57,118 bases of DNA from Neobacillus novalis NBRC 102450. Its GTDB lineage: Bacteria; Bacillota; Bacilli; Bacillales; Cytobacillaceae. The notes under the pieces were generated by a model that worked only from the letters and a program-made list of their open reading frames with translations, ran no database searches and was not told the DNA's origin. Positions 1-7,720 of this stretch are shown one piece after another. The stretch spans positions 1 through 57,118 of the forward strand of contig NZ_BCVP01000040.1 of assembly GCF_001591805.1 (NCBI RefSeq), in the 5' to 3' direction. Every line of letters begins with the position of its first letter. Positions within the stretch are counted from its first letter, which is position 1. Position numbers and translations under genes: made by a program.

Positions 1-142
1 TTATCAACCGAAAGTCAACAACTTTTTTTACTTCTTTTTTTCATTTGTGTTACTGTCTCGCAACAACAGATATTAATATATCACCATTTTTAAACCAGCG
101 CAATACTTTTTTTCGTTTTTTTATATAAAATATTATAAAGGA

Positions 143-167
143 AAAGTGCCGGCACAGCCGGCACTTT
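143..167 (-). terminator. Rho-independent terminator after lysS
   Basis: An 11-bp perfect stem (AAAGTGCCGGC with its complement) closes a 3-nt loop. On the minus strand it is followed by TTTTCCTTT. It lies 8 nt beyond the lysS stop codon and so should end the lysS transcript. Confidence 0.85.
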
Positions 168-174
168 ACTATCC

Positions 175-1659
175 TTAACGATGGCGCATTAATGGGAATA
201 ACAGTACATCACGAATAGACGGGGAATTCGTTAATAGCATAACTAAGCGATCGATTCCAATTCCTAAGCCTCCTGTTGGCGGCATACCGTATTCCAACGC
301 CTCAACAAAGTCTTCATCCATCAAGTGGGCCTCATCATTACCTTGTTCACGTTCCATTAACTGCGCTTCAAACCGTTCCCTTTGGTCAATTGGGTCATTA
401 AGCTCTGTAAAAGCATTTGCATGCTCACGAGCTACGATAAACAATTCAAAACGATCGGTGAAGCGCGGGTCTTCATCATTTTTCTTAGCTAACGGTGAAA
501 TCTCTACTGGATGTCCAAAAATAAAGGTTGGCTGAATTAATTTTTCCTCTACCTTCTGCTCGAAGAATTCATTAACGATATGACCATATAACATGTTATC
601 GTTAATTTCCACTCCATGTTCTTTGGCAAGTTCGCGTGCTTCTTCAACGCTCATTTCCTTCCAGAAATCCGCACCGGTAAATTCTTTAATAGCGTCGACC
701 ATGTGAAGTCTTTTCCACTCTGGTTTTAAATCTACTTCATAATCACCATATTGGATGGTTGTTGTTCCGACTACTTCTTGAGCAATATGAGCAACTAAGT
801 TTTCCGTAAGGCTCATGATATCACGATAGTCTGCATAGGCTTCATAAAGTTCAATCATGGTAAACTCTGGATTGTGACGGGTCGATACACCCTCATTTCT
901 AAATACACGGCCAATTTCATAAACTTTTTCAAGACCGCCGACGATTAGCCGCTTCAAATGAAGTTCAATGGCTATCCGCATATATAATTCCATATCAAGA
1001 GCATTATGATGCGTAATGAACGGGCGTGCAGATGCGCCGCCGGCAATCGCATGCATCATTGGGGTTTCGACTTCTAAATAACCTTGGCTATCCAGATAGC
1101 GGCGCATTGATTGAATAATCCGGCTCCGGGAAATAAAGGTCTGTTTACTTTCTTGGCTCATAATTAAATCTAAATAACGCTGGCGGTATCGCTGCTCAAC
1201 ATCTTTAAGTCCATGGAATTTATCCGGTAATGGACGAAGTGCTTTAGATAAGAAGGTAAAGTCATTAACTTTTATCGAAAGTTCACCCATTTTGGTTCTA
1301 AATACCTTTCCAGTTACCCCGATGATGTCCCCTAGATCGGCGGAATTGAAAATTTGATATTGTTCGTCTCCTACAGCATCCTGCCTAACGTAGATTTGAA
1401 TTTGCCCCTTTAAATCTTGAATGTGGGCAAAGCCAGCTTTCCCTTTTCCACGCTTTGTCATGATGCGGCCGGCAATACTAACCGTAATGTCTTTCCCTTC
1501 AAGCTCTTCATTTTCCAACTCTCCATATTGTTCAACCAATTCAGCACTGTAGTGGGAACGGTCAAATCGCTTACCAAATGGATCTAAACCATTTTCACGC
1601 ATCGAATTCATTTTTTCACGTCTGACCATTAATTGATCGTTTAATTCTTCCTGACTCAA
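175..1659 (-). CDS. lysS: Lysyl-tRNA synthetase, class II
   Basis: Charges tRNA-Lys with lysine in the cytoplasm. The N-terminal OB-fold anticodon-binding domain (about residues 40-160) precedes the class II catalytic core. Motif 2 is visible around FRNEGVSTRHNPEFT, and motif 3 as GLGIGIDRLVMLLT near the C-terminus. About 494 residues match the usual length. An ATG at 1674 is in frame, but the only Shine-Dalgarno-like GGAG (1669-1672) overlaps it. The sites placed correctly downstream of GGAG are GTG at 1662 and TTG at 1659. TTG gives MSQEELNDQ, which agrees with the family N-terminus. As in B. subtilis, it lies directly downstream of dusB and ends in a strong terminator. Confidence 0.97.
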   Translation of the reverse strand: MSQEELNDQLMVRREKMNSMRENGLDPFGKRFDRSHYSAELVEQYGELENEELEGKDITVSIAGRIMTKRGKGKAGFAHIQDLKGQIQIYVRQDAVGDEQYQIFNSADLGDIIGVTGKVFRTKMGELSIKVNDFTFLSKALRPLPDKFHGLKDVEQRYRQRYLDLIMSQESKQTFISRSRIIQSMRRYLDSQGYLEVETPMMHAIAGGASARPFITHHNALDMELYMRIAIELHLKRLIVGGLEKVYEIGRVFRNEGVSTRHNPEFTMIELYEAYADYRDIMSLTENLVAHIAQEVVGTTTIQYGDYEVDLKPEWKRLHMVDAIKEFTGADFWKEMSVEEARELAKEHGVEINDNMLYGHIVNEFFEQKVEEKLIQPTFIFGHPVEISPLAKKNDEDPRFTDRFELFIVAREHANAFTELNDPIDQRERFEAQLMEREQGNDEAHLMDEDFVEALEYGMPPTGGLGIGIDRLVMLLTNSPSIRDVLLFPLMRHR

Positions 1660-1778
1660 CACTATCAACTCCATTAATTTCTTAATTATGGAAAAACAAG
1701 CATAATTACTTTTTTTGCATACTCTATTATTTTACACAATCTTAAGATTTCAGACATCAAAAAAGTTCAATATAGAAT

Positions 1779-1805
1779 AAAAACTGCCAGTTATTCCACT
1801 GGCAG
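1779..1805 (-). terminator. Rho-independent terminator after dusB
   Basis: A CTGCCAG/CTGGCAG stem with an 8-nt loop is followed on the minus strand by TTTTT. It lies in the gap between dusB and lysS, so lysS probably also has its own promoter or depends on readthrough. Confidence 0.75.
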
Positions 1806-1857
1806 CTTCCATCAGTAATATAGATAGGATAGAACATCAGCCTAAAGCAAGTCAAAT

Positions 1858-2859
1858 TTAGCCAACAATTGCCTGCCTTTGCTCTTTTTCTTCCACCTCG
1901 ATGACCAAATCATTTAGTATGGAAACTAAATGGTCACGCGTATCACATTCATTGATGGCATTACGCACTCCCGCATTACCACGAACCCCTTTTAAATACC
2001 AGGCGGCATGTTTACGCATTTCCCGAACTGCTATATTTTCATTTTTCAGGGCAATCAGCCGATCCAAATGAAGAATGCAGACATCGATTTTTTCACGAAC
2101 AGATGGCGGCGCCATTAGCTTACCTGTTTCAAGATACTGAACGGTACGGTAGATCATCCATGGGTCGCCTAATGCCGCTCTGCCAATCATGACCCCGTCT
2201 ACGCCGGTTTCATCGAGCATTCTTTTGGCATCCTGTGGTGTTTGGACATCTCCATTACCGATTACCGGAATGGTAACAGACTGTTTAACTTCACGGATAA
2301 TTTCCCAATTTGATTTTCCTTCATACATTTGCACACGGGTACGGCCGTGGAGGGCAACTGCCTTTCCGCCTGCACGCTCAATCGCTTGGGCATTTTTGAC
2401 GGCAAAGATATGCTCCGCGTCCCAGCCCATCCGCATTTTTACGGTTACAGGCTTTTCCACCTCTGCCACAACCGCCGACACCATTTCGTAGATTTTATTG
2501 GGATCAAGCAGCCATTTTGCACCAGCATCACATTTGGTGATTTTCGGAACAGGACAACCCATATTGATATCGATAATATCAGCATTCGTATTTTGGTCAA
2601 CAAATTTAGCAGCTTCAACAAGCGTTTTCTTTTCCCCGCCAAAAATTTGCAGGCTCAACGGCTTTTCGCGCTCATCAATATAAAGCATATTCATCGTTTT
2701 TTTATTTTTTAAAACAATCCCTTTGTCGCTGACCATTTCCGCACAAACTAAACCAGCGCCGAACTCTTTAACCGTTAAACGGAATGCTGAGTTACAGACA
2801 CCTGCCATTGGTGCCAAGACAACAGGGTTCTTCATTTCGATATCACCAATTTTTAACAT
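1858..2859 (-). CDS. dusB: tRNA-dihydrouridine synthase (DusB family)
   Basis: An FMN-dependent TIM-barrel enzyme that reduces uridines in tRNA to dihydrouridine. The N-terminus has the family signature LAPMAGVCNSAFR, and the centre carries DINMGCPVPKITK with the catalytic Cys of the Dus family. GNGDV and VMIGRAALGDPW near residues 200-230 are the usual phosphate/FMN-binding segments. The length of 333 residues equals B. subtilis DusB (YacF). ATG is preceded by an AAGAGGTAG ribosome-binding site. It begins 11 nt after the yazB stop, so it belongs to the folate/yazB transcription unit. Confidence 0.95.
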   Translation of the reverse strand: MLKIGDIEMKNPVVLAPMAGVCNSAFRLTVKEFGAGLVCAEMVSDKGIVLKNKKTMNMLYIDEREKPLSLQIFGGEKKTLVEAAKFVDQNTNADIIDINMGCPVPKITKCDAGAKWLLDPNKIYEMVSAVVAEVEKPVTVKMRMGWDAEHIFAVKNAQAIERAGGKAVALHGRTRVQMYEGKSNWEIIREVKQSVTIPVIGNGDVQTPQDAKRMLDETGVDGVMIGRAALGDPWMIYRTVQYLETGKLMAPPSVREKIDVCILHLDRLIALKNENIAVREMRKHAAWYLKGVRGNAGVRNAINECDTRDHLVSILNDLVIEVEEKEQRQAIVG

Positions 2860-2870
2860 GAATCTACCTC

Positions 2871-3077
2871 TTATTCTTTCGGTGTTAAATCATCTATAGT
2901 TATTTTTAAGGAATGAGCAATTCTTTCTAGTAAGTCACCTGCAGGCAGGCGATTTCCTCTTTCAATCTCTCCTAAAATCGATACCGATACACCTAGTTCC
3001 TTCGAAAAGCTCTCCTGTGTGTAACCTTTCAGCTTCCGATAGGCTCGAATACGTCTTCCCCACTTTTCTGCTTCCAT
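2871..3077 (-). CDS. yazB: YazB-like XRE-family helix-turn-helix protein
   Basis: A 68-residue protein that is almost entirely a Cro/CI-type helix-turn-helix (residues 7-62). The recognition region lies around TQESFSKELGVSVSILGEIERG. The gene starts inside folK and overlaps its 3' end by 49 nt in another frame. A good AAGGAG site precedes its ATG, so it is translated on its own despite the overlap. The same folK/yazB overlap occurs in B. subtilis. The target and function are unknown; a DNA-binding regulator is inferred from the fold only. Confidence 0.88.
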   Translation of the reverse strand: MEAEKWGRRIRAYRKLKGYTQESFSKELGVSVSILGEIERGNRLPAGDLLERIAHSLKITIDDLTPKE

Positions 3078-3550
3078 ATTCGGACTCCTTCTTTATCAGG
3101 TAATTCAGCCAGCGCTGCTTCAAGAGGCTTTTCCATCCACGAAAGATTTGGATTCAATTCTAAAAGCGGCACAAGCACAAATGCTCGCTCTAACATCCTT
3201 GGATGCGGAACAATAAGCTTCTCTGTTTCAATATTTTCTTGGTTAAAAGTCAGAATGTCAAGGTCAACTGTCCGCGGGCCCCATTTTATTTCCCTCTTTC
3301 TCCCAAGATTCAATTCTATTTTTAAACATCTAGCTAATAATTCATGAGCATCCAAGTCAGTGTTAACCTCAATCACCATATTTAAAAATAAATCCTGATC
3401 TTCATAGCCGACAGGATCTGTTTCATAAATAGATGAGAAAGTTACCAACCCAGTTTCTGAATCACTAGTTAAAAGTTTGATCGCTCTCGTTATATTAACA
3501 TAACGGTTTCCTACGTTCGAGCCAAGGGCAATAAATGCTGTGTTTTCCAC
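3029..3550 (-). CDS. folK: 2-amino-4-hydroxy-6-hydroxymethyldihydropteridine pyrophosphokinase
   Basis: Transfers pyrophosphate from ATP to hydroxymethyl-dihydropterin, the step before dihydropteroate synthase. The N-terminus IALGSNVGNR, the central YETDPVGYEDQ and the metal-binding signature WGPRTVDLDIL with VPHPRM are all typical of HPPK. It has 173 residues. The start is a GTG behind AAGGAGAAG. It follows folB by 3 nt and overlaps yazB at its 3' end, so the folate genes are tightly coupled. Confidence 0.96.
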   Translation of the reverse strand: MENTAFIALGSNVGNRYVNITRAIKLLTSDSETGLVTFSSIYETDPVGYEDQDLFLNMVIEVNTDLDAHELLARCLKIELNLGRKREIKWGPRTVDLDILTFNQENIETEKLIVPHPRMLERAFVLVPLLELNPNLSWMEKPLEAALAELPDKEGVRIWKQKSGEDVFEPIGS

Positions 3551-3553
3551 TTT

Positions 3554-3913
3554 TTATCTTCTCCTTGTAATTTCTACGGCAACGGACTTGTAATGGCCGG
3601 GTATCGGAGGATCTGGTTTGATGACTTTTACCGTGACTTCGGATACGAGCGGGAATCCCCTCAAGACACTTCCAGCAAGTCTTTCCGCTACAGCTTCAAC
3701 AAGCTTATACGGCTTTCCTTCGACAATTTCTTTGCATACCTCATACAGCTCGCCATAATTGACAGATTGTTCTAGTTCATCGGTTTCTCCGGCCTTTTTC
3801 AAATCCACAGAAACGGCTAAATCGACAGCAAATCGCTGGCCCAGCCGATTTTCTTCCGGAAAAACACCATGGTAGCCGTAAAACTCCATCCCATTTACGT
3901 ATATTTTATCCAA
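3554..3913 (-). CDS. folB: Dihydroneopterin aldolase
   Basis: Cleaves dihydroneopterin to hydroxymethyl-dihydropterin and glycolaldehyde. The family features FYGYHGVFPEEN near the N-terminus and VIKPDPPIPGHYKSVAVEI at the C-terminus are clear. A GTG at 3922 would also be in frame, but the purine-rich RBS GGGGAAGGG abuts it. The TTG at 3913, giving MDKIYVNGMEFYG, is better spaced and matches the B. subtilis start (119 residues here). It overlaps the folP 3' end by 8 nt. Confidence 0.95.
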   Translation of the reverse strand: MDKIYVNGMEFYGYHGVFPEENRLGQRFAVDLAVSVDLKKAGETDELEQSVNYGELYEVCKEIVEGKPYKLVEAVAERLAGSVLRGFPLVSEVTVKVIKPDPPIPGHYKSVAVEITRRR

Positions 3914-4748
3914 TGATTTCACCCTTCCCCATCATAGCATCCATCATTTTTGCCATTCGGCTCATTTCCTTGACATCATGAATGCGGATGATCTGACAGC
4001 CCTTTTGAATCCCATAACAAACGGTCGCACCTGTTCCTTCCATTCTCTCTTCAACAGGAAGATTTAATGCTTGCCCAACCATTGATTTACGTGATGTCCC
4101 TAACAGAACAGGGTACCCGAGCATTACCAGTTTATCTAAGTTTTGCATCATGAGCAGGTTCTCTTGATGGTCCTTGGCAAATCCGATACCAGGATCGAGG
4201 ATAATATTCTCATCGATGACTCCGGCTTTTTTAACAATGGCGATGCTTTCATACAGGTCATTGATGACATCTCTTATGAATACACGATAGTTTCGATTTT
4301 GACGATTATGCATCAAGATGATTGGGACATTGTACTCAGCGGCAACGCTTCCCATCTTTTCATCCGCCTTCGCTCCCCAAATATCATTAATGATATGGGC
4401 ACCTGCTTCAATCGCTTGCTTCGCTACTTCTGCTTTATATGTATCAATCGATATTGGGATTTGAACATGGCGGGCAATAGCCTTGATAATTGGAATTACG
4501 CGTTCGAGCTCTTCATCTGAAGAAACAGCAGCAAAGCCGGGACGTGTGGATTCACCGCCGATATCAATGATGTCCGCTCCGTTCGCTGCCATCTCCTTCG
4601 CCCGCATCACTGCAGTTTCGATTTGATTGTATTCGCCGCCATCCGAAAAGGAATCTGGTGTGGCATTTAAAATGCCCATCACAATTGTTTTCTTCGTAAA
4701 ATCCAAAGTATATGGGCCGCATTGAATCTGTTCTTGAGCTGATTTCAT
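3906..4748 (-). CDS. folP: Dihydropteroate synthase
   Basis: Condenses the pterin pyrophosphate with p-aminobenzoate and is the sulfonamide target. The diagnostic MGILNATPDSFSDGG, DIGGESTRPG, IDTYKAEVA, NDIWGAK and DPGIGFAKD segments appear in order. A GTG nine codons upstream is in frame, but the strong AAGGGGG lies just before the ATG at 4748, giving 280 residues. In B. subtilis sul follows pabB-pabA-pabC; here only 105 nt separate it from cysK and no pab gene is present. Confidence 0.96.
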   Translation of the reverse strand: MKSAQEQIQCGPYTLDFTKKTIVMGILNATPDSFSDGGEYNQIETAVMRAKEMAANGADIIDIGGESTRPGFAAVSSDEELERVIPIIKAIARHVQIPISIDTYKAEVAKQAIEAGAHIINDIWGAKADEKMGSVAAEYNVPIILMHNRQNRNYRVFIRDVINDLYESIAIVKKAGVIDENIILDPGIGFAKDHQENLLMMQNLDKLVMLGYPVLLGTSRKSMVGQALNLPVEERMEGTGATVCYGIQKGCQIIRIHDVKEMSRMAKMMDAMMGKGEIIG

Positions 4749-4809
4749 TCCGATTCCCCCTTCGCTTGTTTTCACTCATTTATCATACATGAAGTTTTTA
4801 TTAATTTAC

Positions 4810-4838
4810 AAAAAAATAGAGACCTTGGCAATCGCCAA
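4810..4838 (-). terminator. Probable terminator after cysK
   Basis: A short TTGGC/GCCAA hairpin is followed, after nine bases, by a run of seven T on the minus strand. It lies between cysK and folP. The hairpin is modest, so some readthrough into the folate genes is possible. Confidence 0.5.
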
Positions 4839-4853
4839 CGCCCCCAAATGTTT

Positions 4854-5780
4854 CTATTCCACATCATACTGATAAAGCGCTGTGCTTAGATAACGTTCAC
4901 CGTTGTCAGGAATAATCGCCAGCACTTTTTTGCCTTTTCCTAATTCCTTTGCAACTTTTAATGCTGCATAAATGGCTGCGCCTGAAGAAATTCCGCCTAG
5001 GATACCTTCTTCTCTTGCGGCACGGCGGGAAGCTTCGAATGCTTCTTCTGTTCCCACCAGGATAATTTCATCATAGATATTGGTATTTAAGGTGTCAGGA
5101 ATAAATCCCGCGCCAAGACCTTGGAGTTTATGCGGGCCTGGTTTTCCTCCAGAAAGGACGGCTGAATCCGTTGGCTCGACTGCATAAATTTTAACATCCG
5201 GGAAATTTTCACGGAGCACACTGCCGGCCCCTGAAATTGTTCCGCCTGTTCCGATTCCTGATACAAATGCATCCAGCTGATCCATTTGTTCCACAATTTC
5301 CTTTCCTGTCGTTCTGCGATGAACTTCAGGATTGGCTTCATTCTTAAATTGCTGAGGCAGATAATAGCCATGTTCTTTGACAAGTTCTTCCGCTTTAGCG
5401 ATAGCACCTTTCATACCCTCTGGTCCAGGTGTCAACACTAGCTCAGCCCCATAAGCACGCAGCAGGTTGCGTCTCTCTAAACTCATAGTCTCCGGCATTA
5501 CAAACACGGCCTTATACCCCTTTGCCGCCGCAATCATCGCCAGGCCGATGCCCGTATTTCCGCTTGTGGGTTCAATAATGGTATCAACACCAGGCTTAAT
5601 TAATCCCTGTTCCTCAGCAGCTTCAATCATCGCTAAGGCAATCCGATCCTTGACACTGCTCCCAGGGTTAAAGTATTCAAGCTTTAAATAAACCTCTGCA
5701 CTGTTTTCATCTGTCAATCTATTTAGCTTAACAATTGGAGTCTGGCCGACTAATTCAGCCACTGAATTTGCAACACGCAT
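4854..5780 (-). CDS. cysK: Cysteine synthase (O-acetylserine sulfhydrylase)
   Basis: A PLP enzyme that makes cysteine from O-acetylserine and sulfide. The PLP lysine is in NPGSSVKDRIA. The asparagine loop PTSGNTGIG, the phosphate loop GTGGTISG and the C-terminal GISSGAA motif are all present. The ATG at 5780 sits 8 nt downstream of GGGG and gives 308 residues, the B. subtilis length; an in-frame GTG just upstream is not well placed. A consensus-like sigma-A promoter lies upstream. Confidence 0.97.
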   Translation of the reverse strand: MRVANSVAELVGQTPIVKLNRLTDENSAEVYLKLEYFNPGSSVKDRIALAMIEAAEEQGLIKPGVDTIIEPTSGNTGIGLAMIAAAKGYKAVFVMPETMSLERRNLLRAYGAELVLTPGPEGMKGAIAKAEELVKEHGYYLPQQFKNEANPEVHRRTTGKEIVEQMDQLDAFVSGIGTGGTISGAGSVLRENFPDVKIYAVEPTDSAVLSGGKPGPHKLQGLGAGFIPDTLNTNIYDEIILVGTEEAFEASRRAAREEGILGGISSGAAIYAALKVAKELGKGKKVLAIIPDNGERYLSTALYQYDVE

Positions 5781-5823
5781 TACGAGCACCCCTATTCCGA
5801 GTATTTTGATTGGATTTATATTG

Positions 5824-5853
5824 AATTTACCAGTTTTATACTTGTTTTGTCAA
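5824..5853 (-). promoter_or_regulatory. Sigma-A promoter of cysK
   Basis: On the minus strand TTGACA (5848-5853) is followed after 18 bp by TAAATT (5824-5829), about 44 nt before the cysK start. An ATACTCGGAAT stretch between promoter and gene resembles part of the CymR operator known for B. subtilis cysteine genes. That second assignment is only a possibility. Confidence 0.65.
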
Positions 5854-6014
5854 TCTTTTTGCCTATTGTTTTTGTGAACTTTTTGATTTTTGAAAAAGAA
5901 AAAAGCACAGAAATTTTTAACTGGTTCATGCTTCCTGTCGCAAAACCCGTAAATGCAATCGAAAATGCATCCCAATTTGTACTGCCTTTTGGATCTGTTT
6001 TTGCATTTAAAAAT

Positions 6015-6047
6015 AAAATGGCTCAGTTCACTATACTGAGCCATTTT
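6015..6047. terminator. Orphan bidirectional terminator hairpin
   Basis: A perfect 13-bp stem (AAAATGGCTCAGT and its complement) closes a 7-nt loop, with T-rich tails on both strands. No gene ends next to it on either strand. It stands between the cysK promoter and the dispersed repeat, so it probably insulates cysK from upstream minus-strand transcription. Confidence 0.6.
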
Positions 6048-6109
6048 TAATATCTATTTTTGCTCCCGCCAACCATAAAAGAGCGGACCCAGATGAGGAA
6101 TCAGCATGG

Positions 6110-6333
6110 TTTGATAAATAAGCGGAGAAATTTCTCTTAATTAAGAAATGGCACTGAAAATAGCTTAAATAGACGGATAGATTCCGACTATTGACTCAAA
6201 AAACATGAGAATGGGTAATTTTTCTTTGCTTAATCGGAAAATCTCCGCTTATATCCCCCAAACCGGGCTCTATTCTGCGGACTAATCGGAAAATCTCCGC
6301 TTATGTTAACTGTCACTGGTTACTCAATTAAGG
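6110..6333. repeat. 224-bp dispersed repeat, copy 1
   Basis: This stretch is clearly repeated at 42544-42768 in the same orientation, with scattered substitutions. It opens with ATAAGCGGAGA and contains its inverse TCTCCGCTTAT twice. The 22-mer TAATCGGAAAATCTCCGCTTAT occurs at 6231-6252 and 6283-6304, with a degenerate copy at 6170-6191. No ORF is carried. The rest of the 835-nt region between cysK and the foldase gene holds only hairpins. Confidence 0.85.
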
Positions 6334-6410
6334 ATAAGACTCTATTTTAACATATATATCCAATCGCGTAGCATTTTTTGTAAGACAAATTGTATACCAA
6401 ACTGAGGGTA

Positions 6411-6450
6411 AAATTGTAGAGGTACAGCAGCCATTGTACCCCTACAATTT
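6411..6450. repeat. Long near-perfect palindrome
   Basis: A 16-bp inverted repeat (AAATTGTAGAGGTACA against its complement, one mismatch) encloses an 8-nt loop. It lacks a T-tract, so it is not an obvious terminator. It lies between the dispersed repeat and the true terminator of the foldase gene. Its function is unknown. Confidence 0.7.
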
Positions 6451-6512
6451 GGGGTGGATTCTCCTATGCAAATTTTTTATGTAATTTCGTCACAAATTGC
6501 TTTACCCCAATA

Positions 6513-6552
6513 AAAAATGAGTGTCAATTTCATATGTAAATTGGCACTCATT
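6513..6552 (-). terminator. Terminator after the PrsA-like gene
   Basis: A long stem (ATGAGTGCCAATTT with one mismatch) ends in TTTTTTATT on the minus strand. It lies about 64 nt downstream of the foldase gene. Confidence 0.85.
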
Positions 6553-6615
6553 TTATCTTACATTTTTAATGTTTGTGATAGGAAACGGAACCCGTTCAGG
6601 AATCTTCCTGCGCTT

Positions 6616-7515
6616 TTAGTTTGCCTTTTTATTACTGTCGTAAAACCAGTCCACCTTTGCTTCATCCCAAAAAGTTGAGGCTGTGACGGGTGTTTTGATT
6701 TGCTCAAGGGCAATTTGCCGGCGAATTTGCTCTTTAACATCATCGTAACTATATTTTTCCCCGCTTGTTTTCGCTTCAAGCTTCAGTAAGGCATATCCTT
6801 GTTCCACCTTGAACGGCTTACTGTAAGCTCCAGTCTTTAGTTTTTTTGCGGTTTCGATATACTGCTCCGGATAACGCTCATCTTCTTCACTAATATAACC
6901 AATATCGCCGCCTTCATTAGCTGAAAACTCTTCAATAGAACGTTCCATTGCTAATGCGGCAAAACTTGAACCATTAACTAACTCCTTTGAAGCCTTTTCT
7001 GCCTCTCCCTTGGTTTTAACAATAATATGGGATAGATGGTAAGCGGCCGGTACATCGAAAAGCGTCTTGTTTTTATCATAATAGCTTTTCAACTCTTTAC
7101 TCGAAACTACCACATCTCTGGTTAAAAGTTCTTCTAACAGAAGGCTTTTCCGGATTTGTTCCTTCCACTGTTTCTCATTCTTATGGTTCTTTGGGCTAAA
7201 AGAATTAGAGGTGGCTTGGAGCATTCTAAATTCCCGGTCAACCTCTTGGTCAGATATTTTTATATGATATTTTGCCGCAATTTCCTCTACGACCATTTGA
7301 TCAATCATTTCTTTTAAAATGTCTTTTCCGTATCGGGATTCTAATTCATTCAGCCAGTCCTGTCTTGAAATTGCCTTTTTCCCCACCGTTGCCACCGCCT
7401 CTTCATTGCTCATGGTTCCGCTTGCCTTACTCGCCTTTGAAAGGAAAAAAGCGACTGTCAGGCAATTAACCATGATAAGAGCGGCAATAACCATCCAAAG
7501 CTGCTTCCTCGCCAA
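6616..7515 (-). CDS. yacD: Membrane-anchored PrsA-like peptidyl-prolyl isomerase (YacD)
   Basis: An extracytoplasmic foldase homologous to PrsA and B. subtilis YacD. One N-terminal membrane segment (about residues 6-26) has no convincing lipobox, so it is probably a signal anchor rather than a lipoprotein. A SurA/PrsA-type N domain follows (TVGKKAISRQDWLNELESR). The parvulin domain lies near residues 155-245, with AAYHLSHIIVKTKGEAEKA and GGDIGYISEEDE. The in-frame GTG at 7524 touches its GGGGG ribosome site, so the TTG at 7515 is preferred (299 residues). It sits downstream of hslO, as in B. subtilis. Confidence 0.88.
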   Translation of the reverse strand: MARKQLWMVIAALIMVNCLTVAFFLSKASKASGTMSNEEAVATVGKKAISRQDWLNELESRYGKDILKEMIDQMVVEEIAAKYHIKISDQEVDREFRMLQATSNSFSPKNHKNEKQWKEQIRKSLLLEELLTRDVVVSSKELKSYYDKNKTLFDVPAAYHLSHIIVKTKGEAEKASKELVNGSSFAALAMERSIEEFSANEGGDIGYISEEDERYPEQYIETAKKLKTGAYSKPFKVEQGYALLKLEAKTSGEKYSYDDVKEQIRRQIALEQIKTPVTASTFWDEAKVDWFYDSNKKAN

Positions 7516-7590
7516 CCTCTTCACCCCCTAAGTAAACTAATAAAGCGTCCCACACATCATTGGCTATGGATGCTTATTCAGAGAATCATT

Positions 7591-7720
7591 CCTGCCAATA
7601 AAGGCGGTGTGAGCAGAGCAAAGGTTCGTCATATCGAATGTATAAAATGTATATTATTCACACAACTTGGATAAACAGATTAGCTTTTGCGGCGCTCCGC
7701 CCCTTTACCATACAAAGGAT
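7591..7720. repeat. GC-hairpin dispersed repeat, copy 1
   Basis: A 130-bp sequence shared with 40665-40792. The left end, about 29 nt starting CCTGCCAATAAAGGCGG, is identical in both. The right end contains TGCGGCGCTCCGCCCCTTT followed by CCATACAAAGGAT. The middle diverges. It fills the gap between the foldase gene and hslO and abuts the hslO stop codon. The two ends are imperfectly complementary, so it may fold as one RNA unit. Confidence 0.8.

Noticed and set aside
1..142. Start of an rRNA operon downstream of lysS
   Set aside because: B. subtilis has rRNA near here, but this sequence is AT-rich without 16S or tRNA features; any operon would be outside the window.
2329..2712. Long plus-strand frame inside dusB
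   Set aside because: It is the complement of a strongly conserved coding sequence with no RBS; the same holds for other antisense frames in ftsH, spoIIE, mfd and metG.
5847..6050. 67-codon plus-strand ORF (and an opposing one) upstream of cysK
   Set aside because: It runs antisense through the cysK promoter and into a terminator hairpin, lacks an RBS and has low-complexity AT-rich content.
6110..6333. Insertion sequence
   Set aside because: No transposase frame is present; it is kept only as a non-coding repeat.
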